NCBI GenBank assembly: GCA_034231615.1
Contig: CM067306.1
Span: 49,135,281-49,199,280, forward strand
DNA from: Meghimatium bilineatum
Lineage: Eukaryota; Mollusca; Gastropoda; Stylommatophora; Philomycidae
Length of the DNA stretch: 64,000 nt
Direction of reading: 5' to 3'
The notes below the pieces were generated by a model, which saw only the letters and a program-made list of their open reading frames with translations, did not search any database and was not told the origin of the DNA. Each line of letters starts with the position of its first letter. Position 1 is the stretch's first letter. Below, one piece after another: positions 34,486 to 37,049 of this stretch. Position numbers and translations under genes: made by a program.

Positions 34486-37049
34486 TTATAAAGTAAATAT
34501 ATTTAGAAGTACTATTTCTTGTTCCAGCAAAACAAAAACCAACTAAATTTAATTCCATCCAAATGCTAAAAATATTTCAGGACGAATCAGTTCATGAATA
34601 AAACATCTGTATATACCCTCAGAATCCAATGCAAACTTTATAAAATACAGAGAAGTATTGATGAAATCTAAATTGTAAAGGCAATCAGTTTTCATTCATT
34701 CTAAGTACATGTCCGTTATAAGTCCATTGTTTTCTTCTTCTTTTTGGAGAAAAATATTGCTGTTTGATCTCTTCTCTTACTTGCTTGTTCGACTTGAATT
34801 CTTCCAATATTTAAGAGTTTTCTAAGATATTTATTTTCAAATGAGTGTAATTTCTCCTTCAGTGCTTTTGCTACTTTCCAGCTTTCACCACTGGAATGCT
34901 TCCTAATTGAATTTGCTTGTATAAGTTATTATTTGAAGTAACATTGTTATATTTCTATATTATTTATGCTTACAAGTATACCTGTAGTACAAATACGGAT
35001 GTTCTATGTTTGTGGTCCTGAGGATACTTCAATACTTGTGCGGGATGTTCGTTATTGTTGTTGTAATAATCCTTGTTCCGATTAGTCCATTCTCCATGAC
35101 TTGAGTACACAGTTTGAATGTCTTGACAAAATCGCATCTTTTTATGGGGATGTGGCTACTCAAGTATGGAAAATTTTGTTTACTTGAGTTGCAAGGTGAT
35201 TCAGTGCCGCTAGAACAGACCTAGTTCAATTCCCATTAACCTCAAGCTTTCACCACTAAATGTTAATACAGATCATTGGAGTTAAGCAATCTTAATGTGG
35301 TATATGTACTTACTGTTTTTATTTCTAGATGTTTGTTCGATGTTTGAATGTACTGGATACCAAAGAGATGATATTGTACTAATTTTACTATAAAATACAT
35401 TGTGGTTCTCATTTAGGGTTATTGGCAGTGGTGAAAAAAAGTTAATTTCTCAGTCTGAGGTTCTTGGCAAGGAATGGGTTAATGACTAATATTTCAACTT
35501 TTTTTGCAGACAGTGTCAGCTAGCTTGAAGGATGACCTCGTTTGGTGCATGGATGATCTGTTTCCTATATTCCAGTTTGTGGTTGTGAGAGCTAAAATCC
35601 ACCATTTGGGAGCCGAAATCCACATGGTGGATGACCTGATAGAGCCACATCTGGAGTATGGAGAATTTGGCCTCATGTTTACAACACTCAAGGTGTGTGC
35701 TAGAATGTTTCTTGTTCTTTCCTGAGATTCATAATTTTCTGCTAATTTGTTTTATTTCTTTTAAATATTGCTTTATTTTCACTTGAAATTTTGCTGTATG
35801 AAGTAGATTTTTTAAATTTTGCTGAATATAGTAGATTTTTTAAATTTTGCTGAATGAAGTAGACTTTTCAGATTTTGCTGAATGAAGTATACTTTTCAAA
35901 TTTTGCTGAATGAAGTATACTTTTCAAATTTTGCTGAATGAAGTATACTTTTCAAATTTTGCTGAATGAAGTATACTTTTCAAATTTTGCTGAATGAAGT
36001 ATACTTTTCACATTTTGCTGAATGAAGTAGACTTCAAATTTTGCTATATAGAAGTGAATCGTAGACAATGAGTGTAGGACAAGGTGAACAAGATGACAAA
36101 AGTAATTAGATAAGAATTTTGTCTGTAAAGATCTGTACTTTCATTCATGATGATGTTTCCACATCATTAACAATTCACACGGATAGACCAAGATCCGTCT
36201 ACAGTCGTTATTCCATGTCCAAACTGTCCAAGGACATTTACAGCTCGAATAGGGCTCATTAGCCATCTACGAACTCATAATCAAGGACATAACTAAAATT
36301 GAATTTTCAAAAGTGGATGTAACAAATGGTCATCATCACTTGTGATGGACGAACAACACAACAATTCACAGTTCCAGCAGCTAGTGCACTTAGCAAGCAA
36401 TAAAGTCAACTACTTAAAGCAATATTAACACTTTACAGACCAATTTCTGTTATAGAACCCTGGTGACCAGTGTTGGTGGATGATACCACTATGATACTCC
36501 AGAAATGCGACAGCTATAGCGATACTGTTACTAAAATATCTCACCAGGAAAGTACACCATTCCAAAATGGTGGCACCCGTGAAATACATAATTAGATGTG
36601 ATTCTTGTATTAAGTTCCAGCAGCTATTGCATATTGCGATGTAGTTTATCATTAACAAATATGTTTCAGCAAATATTGCATATTGCGATGTAGTTTATCA
36701 TTAACAAATATGTTTCAGCAAATATTGCATATTGCGATGTAGTTTATCATTAACAAATATGTTTCAGCTAATATTGCGATGTAGTTTATCATTAACAAAT
36801 ATGTTTCAGCGAATATTGCATATTGCGATGTAGTTTATTATGAACAAATATGTTGCAGCGAATATTGCATATTGCGATGTAGTTTATCATTAACAAATAT
36901 GTTTCAGCAAATATTGCAATGTAGTTTATCATTAAAAATGAAGTTCCAGAAAATATTGCGGTGTAGGTGACATTGACATTCTCACTTTTTTTCCATCTAT
37001 TCCACAGGCCTGCTATTTTCAGATACAAAATGAGAAAATGCCTCATTGA
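351..37049 (+). CDS. ALS2: Alsin (ALS2) homologue, C-terminal half, 14 exons, 5' end outside window
   Basis: Fourteen exons (351-517, 4394-4503, 6771-6848, 9850-9998, 12960-13145, 15538-15658, 17020-17177, 19132-19260, 24213-24389, 28560-28605, 31319-31380, 32527-32590, 35510-35692, 37008-37049) all have AG/GT borders and join in frame into 556 codons plus TGA. Residues 1-135 carry about five MORN repeats (DLYEGYF, VYIGEW, EKYMGMW, MYFEGNF, TLYEGDF). Residues 168-425 match alsin's middle region (HPLGQLMETLVNVFQATYVG, LLPKIYPPLFDLYAL). Residues about 412-556 are the VPS9 domain (MDDLFPIFQFVVVRAK, GEFGLMFTTLKACYF). Vertebrate alsin is about 1,650 residues, and this aligns by memory with its last third without a missing exon. 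In the known family the VPS9 domain with the MORN region activates Rab5 on endosomes; the DH/PH part linked to Rac lies upstream of the window. No frame break was seen, so the gene looks functional. Confidence 0.95.
542..821 (+). mobile_element. Family B retroposon copy (diverged)
   Basis: It starts near tgttgtcggcccaaaagg and ends ctaatctacag...gagaacaaatgcagaagaa, the same order of blocks as the copies at 18220, 34037 and 44564. It is more decayed than the others and begins 25 bases after the donor of ALS2 exon a. Confidence 0.7.
1205..1364 (+). mobile_element. Family A retroposon, complete, with 12-bp TSD
   Basis: A 160-bp element starting ccgccaaagatgg and ending in a GAA-rich tail, flanked by GTTCCCTCTTAT at 1193-1204 and 1365-1376. 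No clear tRNA-like head is visible. It carries the long-range pairing TGTGTTG/CAACACA. Confidence 0.9.
1600..1680 (-). mobile_element. 3' end fragment of C2H2-tailed LINE
   Basis: It matches 2265-2400 (cagctttcca, tagtattatt, atctacgatccatggtcatg), whose reverse strand resembles the 3' end of the copy at 32180. The I-like LINE at 1693 inserted immediately to its right. Confidence 0.5.
1693..2247 (+). mobile_element. I/Nimb-like LINE, 5'-truncated 3' end with RNase H
   Basis: A 181-residue open frame at 1688-2233 contains the C-terminal part of an RNase H domain (ILSDSMSMIKK, then VPGHVGIRGNERADQLA) and a terminal zinc knuckle-like WMCPVC. The 3' end is a (CTAA)n tail. AACCCATATGTT at 1681-1692 and 2248-2259 is a perfect 12-bp target-site duplication, so this is a truncated insertion and not a host gene. 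RNase H after the RT domain is typical of I, Nimb, R1 and Loa groups; the exact clade is inferred. Confidence 0.88.
2265..2400 (-). mobile_element. 3' end of C2H2-tailed LINE
   Basis: The reverse strand resembles the 3' end at 32180-32345, including the finger-coding stretch after ccttgtacat. It lies next to the I-like LINE insertion. Confidence 0.5.
2594..2625 (+). mobile_element. Left-end fragment of MITE family M
   Basis: ctacagtggaatccctctat matches the left terminus of the MITE copies at 13203 and 37288. The rest of the element is not visible here. Confidence 0.45.
2821..3350 (-). mobile_element. RTE-like LINE type 1, 3' end with 168-codon open frame
   Basis: The open frame at 3337-2831 encodes the C-terminal part of an endonuclease-reverse transcriptase (MYGSETWTLN, FEMWVYRRIG, GRQRYKWESN) and stops just before a 3' tail of GAT triplets. 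It is 5'-truncated. The protein differs at only five of 168 positions from the copy at 20973-21479, so the family was recently active. Confidence 0.88.
3355..3412. repeat. AT-rich simple repeat
   Basis: Repeated tatatatacaatataaaa directly 5' of the truncated type 1 LINE. Confidence 0.7.
3470..4319 (+). mobile_element. MITE family M copy swollen by an internal minisatellite
   Basis: Both ends carry inverted CCCATTATAAC (3480-3490 and its complement at 4298-4308), within longer imperfect terminal repeats ending in TA. The interior (cctcaattatatttattcat, then tgtacatagc) matches family M copies at 13203 and 37288. The segment from about 3612 to 4275 is tandemly amplified. TIR form and TA flanks suggest a Tc1/mariner-pogo-like origin (inference). 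Confidence 0.75.
3612..4275. repeat. Minisatellite, 34-bp unit, inside a MITE
   Basis: About 19 copies of a 34-bp unit beginning agcaaacttctgttattaca and ending tgttttatat. Some units carry an extra block gagtacatggcatacttctg, giving a higher-order pattern. The unit equals single-copy interior sequence of the other MITE copies. Confidence 0.93.
4394..4503 (+). CDS. ALS2: ALS2 exon b: MORN repeats (residues 56-92)
   Basis: The acceptor is gatcttgcag and the donor ATG|gtaagt. It completes the split Gly codon and reads GEKYMGMWVEDHHHGSGVLV and then a second motif around MYFEGNF. It ends in phase 0. Confidence 0.93.
4566..4812. repeat. Minisatellite, about 26-bp unit
   Basis: Around nine copies of a unit containing aacctattcaactatatat, in the intron after exon b. 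Confidence 0.93.
5546..5806. repeat. Minisatellite, 25-bp unit
   Basis: About ten copies of a unit read as ctcacctgtacccagatgac plus taact, in the ALS2 intron between exons b and c. Confidence 0.93.
6128..6265. repeat. Two-copy tandem duplication, about 75 bp
   Basis: The block taactatagagtttgttgc, then taactttttatcttctattt and aggtggcttaac, occurs twice in direct order. Confidence 0.8.
6319..6475 (+). mobile_element. Family A retroposon, complete, with 11-bp TSD
   Basis: A 157-bp element from ttccgccgaagacgg to a GAAGAAGAA tail, flanked by AAACCACATTT at 6308-6318 and 6476-6486. Confidence 0.92.
6540..6625 (-). mobile_element. RTE type 1 3' end fragment with triplicated 16-bp block
   Basis: atcatcatt, tgctgtcttcgcaatgaagg resembles the 3' terminus of type 1 LINEs (tcaagtgccgtctccgcaac). 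The block caatgaaggttggctg is then repeated three times. Confidence 0.6.
6771..6848 (+). CDS. ALS2: ALS2 exon c: MORN repeat (residues 93-118)
   Basis: The acceptor is gatgtttcag and the donor AAAG|gtaacc. It has 26 whole codons, with GFGVMISDDNTLYEGDF forming one MORN unit that runs into the next exon (SGK|GTLTL). Confidence 0.93.
7130..7480 (-). mobile_element. RTE-like LINE fragment (type 3 relative)
   Basis: The minus strand reads CLRRILRVSLTNGIRNDNIR and then IKKQQIKWFSHTSRL, parallel to HIERQQVKWFGHLMRM of the type 3 LINE. A second copy lies at 45420-45640. It is decayed. Confidence 0.7.
7632..7785 (+). mobile_element. Family A retroposon, diverged copy
   Basis: actgatgtgttggacctgtg, attctctggactacatcctg and a degenerate purine-rich end follow family A order. 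No clear target duplication was found. The TGTGTTG/CAACACA pairing is kept. Confidence 0.75.
7900..8165 (-). mobile_element. C2H2-tailed LINE fragment
   Basis: It shares ordered blocks with 19295-19500 and 42740-43040 (ttgtttgtccatca, gaccactgtagat, ttggtctacccatga, ctctctgctgttga). No open frame is kept. Confidence 0.6.
8665..8800 (-). mobile_element. tRNA-like SINE family D fragment (body only)
   Basis: gtgattttctaggcagtata and attgctttctgaattttct match the bodies of the copies at 21790 and 27154. The head is not preserved. Confidence 0.55.
8955..9051. repeat. Minisatellite, 25-bp unit, left part
   Basis: Units with actccctcaagagtgacaaa. The array resumes at 9420 after a LINE insertion. 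Confidence 0.85.
9052..9419 (-). mobile_element. RNase H-type LINE 3' end inserted in a minisatellite
   Basis: A 104-codon minus-strand frame (9394-9080) reads RTGHCRLLGHLYRL, DECPCGSGTQTPEHIL and CPTYKEQR, the cysteine-rich C-terminus that follows RNase H in several LINE clades. The 3' end is GGATGCAGAAGAAGAAG. ATTACTCCCT on both sides (9041-9050, 9420-9429) may be a target duplication, but the flanks are themselves repeats. Confidence 0.85.
9420..9720. repeat. Minisatellite, 25-bp unit, right part
   Basis: About 12 imperfect units of ctcaagagtgacaaacttat type, continuing the array at 8955. Confidence 0.9.
9850..9998 (+). CDS. ALS2: ALS2 exon d: last MORN repeat (residues 119-167)
   Basis: The acceptor is tacctgacag and the donor TCAAA|gtaagt. 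It encodes GTLTLSTGDKLDGSFNGT, equivalent to the last MORN unit of vertebrate alsin, then a low-conservation linker. Two bases carry over. Confidence 0.92.
10193..10735. repeat. Minisatellite, 39-bp unit
   Basis: About 14 copies of a 39-bp unit containing ccacagtttatagtctgtgt. Being a multiple of three, it gives a 153-codon frame of VCPQFIVCVVGDR repeats, but it lies within an ALS2 intron and has no other sign of coding. Confidence 0.95.
11090..11300 (-). mobile_element. RTE-like LINE type 2 fragment
   Basis: On the minus strand, blocks parallel 14160-14290 and the type 2 copy at 22860 (tgccatgctaagctgttcag, ggtcttcctctacc, cctgttgtcac). It corresponds to the GRRDRGRQREKLLD region. Badly decayed. 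Confidence 0.55.
11700..12200. repeat. Minisatellite, 23-bp unit
   Basis: About 21 copies of a unit such as atatgaaccaaatatactgt plus tag. Sub-variants (tgctgg, ttgttgg) cluster, suggesting local amplification. Confidence 0.95.
12472..12768 (-). mobile_element. tRNA-derived SINE (family T)
   Basis: Read on the minus strand, the element begins near 12768 with a tRNA-like head: A-box-like GTAGCCTAGTTG (complement of 12735-12746) and B-box-like GGTTCAAAACC (complement of 12684-12694), about 40 bases apart. A body ending ccatgggacctacc follows. The same order is seen at 17870-18181. Confidence 0.8.
12960..13145 (+). CDS. ALS2: ALS2 exon e: post-MORN region (residues 168-229)
   Basis: The acceptor is ttatctgtag and the donor GCCAT|gtaaga. 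KYFGKLGVPANVKWAGLF corresponds to the FRKLGNLAVPADEKW segment of vertebrate alsin, and YKAWEVVAVTV to its VWKAWDNIAVAL. Confidence 0.92.
13203..13384 (+). mobile_element. MITE family M copy, right end lost
   Basis: The left terminus tacagttgaatccctcttat is followed by the shared interior (aatcctcaattatatttatt). It is cut at about 13384 by the type 3 LINE 3' end. Confidence 0.7.
13385..13632 (-). mobile_element. RTE-like LINE type 3, 3' end, diverged
   Basis: The 3' terminus ctatccccaggtggatgatg and the following blocks (tttaagcgtaagg, ttgttcaaggttatcttgat, ctcataaggtg) match copies at 37600 and 61545. Confidence 0.75.
13633..14115 (+). mobile_element. Retroposon family C copy, 3'-shortened
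   Basis: About 480 bp matching 24545-25035 in order, from cgcatgtggttgcgtctgtg to aacctaccttcctggaggt. It lacks the 3' part and CCAA tail of that copy. Its first 120 bases read ASVGLTNGPLDKPP and LVDDMPLY, as in the other copies. Function is unknown. Confidence 0.75.
14116..14720 (-). mobile_element. RTE-like LINE type 2, decayed
   Basis: The minus frame at 14558-14322 reads MTLSLEVRKRVLQCYITPIL and EMWFYRRILRMSWTARKTN, parallel to the type 2 copy at 22629-23060. Frames are broken further on. Confidence 0.8.
15010..15440 (-). mobile_element. RTE-like LINE fragment (type 3 relative)
   Basis: Minus-strand sequence parallels the type 3 C-terminus (ttctcagacatctcat, taaggaccatgtttgacatt, attggtagcac). 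The 3' side ends in a GAA tail (15010). Confidence 0.65.
15441..15530 (+). mobile_element. Possible 3' end fragment of retroposon family C
   Basis: gagcccacggtaaatcagat followed by cagcaaccaacca resembles the end of the 24545 element (aataagcccatggaccactg, gatcagcaaccaacc). Confidence 0.4.
15538..15658 (+). CDS. ALS2: ALS2 exon f (residues 230-270)
   Basis: The acceptor is catctctag and the donor CAAG|gtattg. SLEGLEKIPFHG matches the LESLEFIPQH segment of vertebrate alsin, and LEEISTYLSK its DDIRKYLIK. Confidence 0.9.
15659..16192. other. Intron sequence, nothing recognised
   Basis: AT-rich ALS2 intron between exons f and g. No open frame or repeat that I recognise. Confidence 0.6.
16193..16350. 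repeat. Head-to-head pair of family B 3' ends
   Basis: The left half (cttcttctgcattcattctc, gcaggatatagtccagagaa) is a minus-strand family B 3' end. The right half (tccggactacatcctgctaa, gaatttgagaacaaatgcag) is the same end on the plus strand. Together they form a long inverted repeat of about 50 bp per arm. Confidence 0.7.
17020..17177 (+). CDS. ALS2: ALS2 exon g (residues 271-322)
   Basis: The acceptor is ttcttttcag and the donor TTAG|gttaga. FHPLGQLMETLVNVFQATYV followed by GIGAHPRLLHHAVLEMKSY is the best conserved block of the region before VPS9. Confidence 0.94.
17230..17407 (+). mobile_element. RTE-like LINE type 2, 3' end
   Basis: Reads GRRDRRRQREKLLD, RSSPTKLIENTRDRES and ends CGGCATGTCACTT, continuing after an insertion as ttgattgattgattg at 17848. 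The I-like LINE at 17408 inserted into this 3' end. Confidence 0.8.
17408..17837 (-). mobile_element. I/Nimb-like LINE, 5'-truncated, with 13-bp TSD
   Basis: The same family as 1693-2247. The minus frame 17823-17596 reads VPGHVGIRGNERADQLA. The (CTAA)n tail appears as agttagttagttag at the left. CGGCATGTCACTT at 17395-17407 and 17838-17850 is the target duplication. Confidence 0.9.
17870..18181 (-). mobile_element. tRNA-derived SINE (family T), second copy
   Basis: The minus strand has an A-box-like GTATCCTAGTTG (complement of 18150-18161) and B-box GGTTCGAAACC (complement of 18098-18108). The body then includes complements of ggtacccatttacagctggg and ctgagtgtaccttcccc, as at 12472-12768. 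Confidence 0.82.
18220..18505 (-). mobile_element. Family B retroposon
   Basis: From the 3' side (ttcattctcaaactcctaca, attagcaggatgtagtctgg) to the 5' side (tttgggccctagcaacacatg). About 285 bp. No target duplication was clear. Confidence 0.8.
18600..18790 (+). mobile_element. RTE-like LINE fragment (type 3 relative)
   Basis: The plus strand reads RYRGRQCKRWITEIK and continues to ctacccctgacgctgcacgg, the inverse of blocks at 7130-7260. Confidence 0.6.
18840..18950 (+). mobile_element. C2H2 finger fragment of a LINE
   Basis: Reads CMHCNRTFRARIGLIRHLQT, a C2H2 finger like those ending other LINE frames at 25540 and 36180. Confidence 0.6.
19132..19260 (+). CDS. ALS2: ALS2 exon h (residues 323-365)
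   Basis: The acceptor is gtcattcccag and the donor AATAC|gtaaga. It completes the split Arg codon and begins ILFPVLPADGG, like RFLFPELPEEG in vertebrate alsin. The rest is a variable linker. Confidence 0.9.
19295..20100 (-). mobile_element. C2H2-tailed LINE, decayed 3' region
   Basis: The minus frame 20090-19863 (DTILTQTQIRWAYHVISKL, KILLYGELQKG) parallels the copy at 25975-25538 (RWAGHLVRM, QIYYGELKAG). Type 3-like blocks interrupt it at 19590-19830. The left part matches 7900-8165. Confidence 0.6.
20183..20285. repeat. Minisatellite, 26-bp unit, four copies
   Basis: Four nearly perfect copies of cttgattaataaatctgatg plus tgaaaa. Confidence 0.95.
20958..21590 (-). mobile_element. RTE-like LINE type 1, 3' end
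   Basis: The minus frame 21479-20973 (168 codons) is 97% identical to that of 2831-3337. The 3' tail is ATC triplets (GAT on the element strand) at 20958-20974. The copy extends about 100 bases further 5' than the first. Confidence 0.9.
21607..21766 (-). mobile_element. Family A retroposon, complete, with 10-bp TSD
   Basis: Flanked by CCTGTGATAT at 21597-21606 and 21767-21776. GAA tail at the left; 5' end ...ccgacacatcagtctttgac at the right. 160 bp. Confidence 0.9.
21785..21960 (-). mobile_element. tRNA-like SINE family D, diverged
   Basis: gtagcatatcccattcagga, gtgattttctagtcaatatc and attgctttctgaattgtctg match 27165-27290. The head (ataccttggccatcaac) is decayed. Confidence 0.6.
22155..22378 (+). 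mobile_element. I-like LINE, N-terminal part of RNase H (interrupted)
   Basis: FTDGSVHRDEKSGWDSI carries the first catalytic aspartate; SSMRMEVRAVTEVLQWIS carries the catalytic glutamate region in another frame. The domain resumes at 23360 after a type 2 LINE insertion. Confidence 0.75.
22379..23067 (+). mobile_element. RTE-like LINE type 2 nested insertion
   Basis: Reads KYLGTQLTSEGRCSSEIKSR, then (22629-23060) YGCEAWTVNKKIQ, EMWFLRRMMKIPW, GRRDRGRQREKLLD and ends before a TTGATTGATTGATT tail. ATTCTCAAGTC flanks it at 22367-22377 and 23068-23078. The first 60 bases hold KKQAIKDWQRK, which belongs to the I-like LINE linker (compare 27974), so the 5' junction is complex. An 18-bp block (gcaattatagtttcttat) is duplicated there. 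Confidence 0.82.
23130..23358 (+). mobile_element. RTE-like LINE type 2, short 3' fragment
   Basis: catgagaagaggaaagatgg, acaacaggcaagttgaagag and gatgtggaaagacatgataa follow the order of the type 2 3' coding end. Frames are lost. Confidence 0.6.
23359..23595 (+). mobile_element. I-like LINE, C-terminal part of RNase H
   Basis: Reads DSQSMLGKIKHNRRLDDIYS, then in another frame TWVYCPGHASNH and RADRLASNTPIV, the histidine-containing end of RNase H. It completes the domain begun at 22155. Confidence 0.75.
24213..24389 (+). CDS. ALS2: ALS2 exon i: start of VPS9 region (residues 366-424)
   Basis: The acceptor follows a pyrimidine tract (tttctttttcag); the donor is GATCA|gtaagt. It encodes GLLYPILLPKIYPPLFDLYA and then RLNRQSDMGLMAYLG, parallel to PDIALLGFLG where the vertebrate VPS9 domain begins. 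Confidence 0.94.
24425..24544 (+). mobile_element. RTE-like LINE fragment, left of nested retroposon
   Basis: Reads up to KKTWLINI; the frame continues as REWTGCEV at 25211 once the intervening 658-bp element and one duplication copy are left out. It represents a degenerate C-terminal region. Confidence 0.7.
24545..25202 (+). mobile_element. Retroposon family C, complete, 658 bp, 11-bp TSD
   Basis: Flanked by perfect ATTAATATCAG at 24534-24544 and 25203-25213, and ending in a (CCAA)n tail at about 25180-25198. It begins tacgcatgtggttgggtctg. The first part reads GSVGLTNGPLDIPPMHRKT and LVDDMPLYGGYLL, similar in three copies (13633, 42150). No RT or RNase H motif and no clear pol III boxes. 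It may be a long SINE or a truncated end of an unknown LINE. Confidence 0.85.
25203..25350 (+). mobile_element. RTE-like LINE fragment, right of nested retroposon
   Basis: Reads IREWTGCEVTKLIKMVEDRD, AWKSFCIK and stops, followed by a short ATT-rich end, like C-termini of RTE elements (WTG...DR..W). Confidence 0.75.
25353..25447. repeat. Minisatellite, 31-bp unit, left part
   Basis: Three copies of a unit with catattataagatcagcctg. Interrupted by a LINE, resuming at 26007. Confidence 0.92.
25448..26006 (-). mobile_element. C2H2-tailed LINE, 3' end, inserted in a minisatellite
   Basis: The minus frame 25975-25538 (145 codons) reads ARWAGHLVRMENSRLPKQIY, FKDTLKSSLKHLNIDV, DRTAWRY and ends in a C2H2 finger (CCQFCKRTF, LASHLKTH). 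The 3' tail is CAT triplets at 25447-25463. Array sequence (aatcatattat) lies on both sides, so the element landed in the array or the array grew around it. Confidence 0.85.
26007..26288. repeat. Minisatellite, 31-bp unit, right part
   Basis: About nine copies. Units here read ctggcagtga or ctggtagtga where the left part has ctgacaggga, so the two sides have diverged. Confidence 0.93.
26289..26910. other. Intron sequence, nothing recognised
   Basis: AT-rich ALS2 intron between exons i and j, with no recognised coding or repeat match. Confidence 0.55.
26915..27055 (+). mobile_element. Family A retroposon, old copy
   Basis: aagatggatgtgtctggcta, attctctggactacatcctg and ctacaagagagatcc are in family order; the 3' tail is lost. 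Confidence 0.7.
27090..27153 (+). mobile_element. I-like LINE, start of endonuclease region
   Basis: Reads ELQGVQIIFQG up to the insertion of a SINE at 27154. The frame resumes as RRWNIINIYMGN at 27425. Confidence 0.65.
27154..27417 (-). mobile_element. tRNA-like SINE family D, complete, 11-bp TSD
   Basis: ATTCCAGGGTA flanks the element at 27143-27153 and 27418-27428. Minus strand from about 27358 shows a tRNA-like head (A-box-like TGGTATAGAGCG, B-box-like GAGTACAATCCC). The right end is AT-rich with ttgattgat, so the orientation is not fully certain. It sits inside the endonuclease part of a LINE. Confidence 0.75.
27418..28305 (+). mobile_element. I-like LINE: endonuclease and linker region
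   Basis: The endonuclease part reads FGDFNAHNVSWGN, NIDLALVSGHGAAD and GSEHLP (the family usually has S-D-H). A 146-codon frame at 27865-28305 follows with PLWWTKETEATWLLKKQAIK and FWKLNRSMML, the linker before RT. RT itself is absent. Frames are broken between the parts. Confidence 0.82.
28310..28412 (+). mobile_element. MITE family M, right half
   Basis: tgtacagtatatagcaaatt, ctgttattacatatttt and the right terminus tgctataataggatttatct match the 37288 copy. The unit amplified at 3612 is single copy here. Confidence 0.72.
28560..28605 (+). CDS. ALS2: ALS2 exon j, micro-exon (residues 425-440)
   Basis: A 46-base exon with acceptor ttattgcag and donor CACAG|gtaagt. It encodes RFWLMDDILQQDKTQ, equivalent to KFWPATLSILG in vertebrate alsin. 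It is supported by splice-phase fit on both sides. Confidence 0.88.
28736..29400. repeat. Minisatellite, about 31-bp unit
   Basis: About 21 copies of ttgacaccatctacagtgat plus tgtgttgactcc, with a second variant (gctccttcc). The two variants alternate in blocks that repeat (28860-29120 resembles 29120-29390). Confidence 0.95.
29395..29560 (+). mobile_element. C2H2 finger end of a LINE
   Basis: Reads CPTCPRTFTAIIGIISYLRT and then H, followed by catcttctgatggacgagca. It matches 36180-36360. Confidence 0.7.
29598..30000 (+). mobile_element. I-like LINE, decayed RNase H
   Basis: YTDGSVVRETNRCG opens an RNase H domain, and GSQSMLRKIRKEWDPLLNNA and WIYCSGHV follow. Several stops. Confidence 0.7.
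30290..31027 (+). mobile_element. RTE-like LINE type 1, RT palm remnant to near 3' end
   Basis: TADDTVLLAESELELQ holds the RT catalytic ADD motif. A 92-codon frame at 30625-30903 has MYGSETWTLNQQLED and FEMWVYRRIGRTSRK. A family A retroposon is inserted at 31039. A 26-base stretch (tctggtctttccagtgtgga) replaces the normal sequence at about 30667. Confidence 0.82.
31039..31207 (-). mobile_element. Family A retroposon, complete, with 11-bp TSD
   Basis: Flanked by ATATAACATAT at 31028-31038 and 31208-31218. It has a small internal palindromic change, gtacatatgttttatatgta, where other copies read cgggccattgg. Confidence 0.92.
31319..31380 (+). CDS. ALS2: ALS2 exon k (residues 441-460)
   Basis: The acceptor is tactttaag and the donor CTAAG|gttagg. 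KDVCYAEAVDTLQQL matches KDACFASAVECLQQI of vertebrate alsin. Confidence 0.9.
31415..31700. repeat. Minisatellite, about 26-bp unit, imperfect
   Basis: About ten imperfect copies built from tcttttatcatcatcaagtg and aattag, directly after ALS2 exon k. Confidence 0.88.
32175..32345 (+). mobile_element. C2H2-tailed LINE 3' end
   Basis: Reads PCTYCGRLFVSQIGLVSHIY and HRHGS then stop, followed by ccacaacaataatactatca. The reverse complement of this end occurs at 1600 and 2265. Confidence 0.65.
32370..32515. repeat. Minisatellite, 39-bp unit, nearly four copies
   Basis: Units with tgatgttggtttagccaatc and actaattactttataac end just before the acceptor of ALS2 exon l, so repeat-length change could alter the distance to the branch point. 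Confidence 0.92.
32527..32590 (+). CDS. ALS2: ALS2 exon l (residues 461-482)
   Basis: The acceptor follows a T-rich tract (tttttttcag); the donor is CAAAG|gtaaag. STAFSPIEKLKIIESTFNEI matches TTFTPSDKLKVIQQTFEEI in the VPS9 domain. Confidence 0.92.
32700..33075 (+). mobile_element. RTE-like LINE type 1, 3' part with internal duplication
   Basis: FEIWIYRRIGKTS, then EIKQLIKYFGYIKR occurring twice through a direct duplication of about 65 bp (32815-32940), then WTGFSLAECTTKAK. Decayed frames. Confidence 0.78.
33115..33195 (-). mobile_element. RTE type 1 3' end fragment, inverted
   Basis: ggctgcaacggacctccaac and tgctttggtgatatactctc match the minus-strand 3' end of type 1 (20998 onward), opposite to the copy just before it. 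Confidence 0.6.
33300..33450 (-). mobile_element. MITE-like repeat family E, inverted copy
   Basis: The complement gives ctttacagac, gttatagaatctt and ccaatttcaacgatcgttga, in the order of the copies at 36418 and 38213. Confidence 0.5.
33451..34024. other. Intron sequence, nothing recognised
   Basis: AT-rich intron between ALS2 exons l and m, without a convincing gene or repeat. Confidence 0.5.
34037..34316 (-). mobile_element. Family B retroposon, complete, 12-bp TSD
   Basis: A 280-bp copy flanked by ATTTTCATTTCT (34025-34036) and ATTTTTATTTCT (34317-34328), one mismatch. 5' end (right) is tttcaggcccctgcaacaca; 3' end (left) is tctacgttcgttctcaaact. Confidence 0.87.
34431..34481. repeat. 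(TA)n microsatellite
   Basis: About 24 TA dinucleotides. Confidence 0.98.
34482..35500. other. Intron sequence, nothing recognised
   Basis: AT-rich, no clear repeat or frame; it leads into the acceptor of exon m. Confidence 0.5.
35510..35692 (+). CDS. ALS2: ALS2 exon m: VPS9 core (residues 483-543)
   Basis: The acceptor is tttttttgcag and the donor TCAAG|gtgtgt. It carries the core VPS9 signature, CMDDLFPIFQFVVVRAK and later GEFGLMFTTLK. The acidic pair of the MDDLFP motif, the usual Rab-activating centre, is present. Confidence 0.96.
35800..36035. repeat. Minisatellite, 28-bp unit
   Basis: About nine copies of tgaatgaagtatacttttca plus aattttgc, about 100 bases after ALS2 exon m. Confidence 0.95.
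36175..36365 (+). mobile_element. C2H2-tailed LINE 3' end
   Basis: Reads CPNCPRTFTARIGLISHLRT and HNQGHN then stop, followed by catcatcacttgtgatggac. The finger is intact in sequence. Confidence 0.75.
36418..36605 (+). mobile_element. MITE-like repeat family E
   Basis: ctttacagaccaatttctgt, tatagaaccctggtgacc and ttccaaaatggtggcaccc are shared in order with 38213-38455. Confidence 0.55.
36630..36955. repeat. Minisatellite, about 54-bp unit
   Basis: About six imperfect copies containing aatattgcatattgcgatgt and agtttatcattaacaaatat, ending about 50 bases before the terminal ALS2 exon. Confidence 0.93.
37008..37049 (+). CDS. ALS2: ALS2 terminal exon (residues 544-556) and stop
   Basis: The acceptor is ctattccacag. 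It reads ACYFQIQNEKMPH and then TGA at 37047-37049, matching the ACYYQIQREKLN terminus of vertebrate alsin. The 3' untranslated region follows. The nearest candidate polyadenylation signal is ATTAAA at 37470, within a MITE, so the true transcript end is uncertain. Confidence 0.94.
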   Translation, partial: ACYFQIQNEKMPH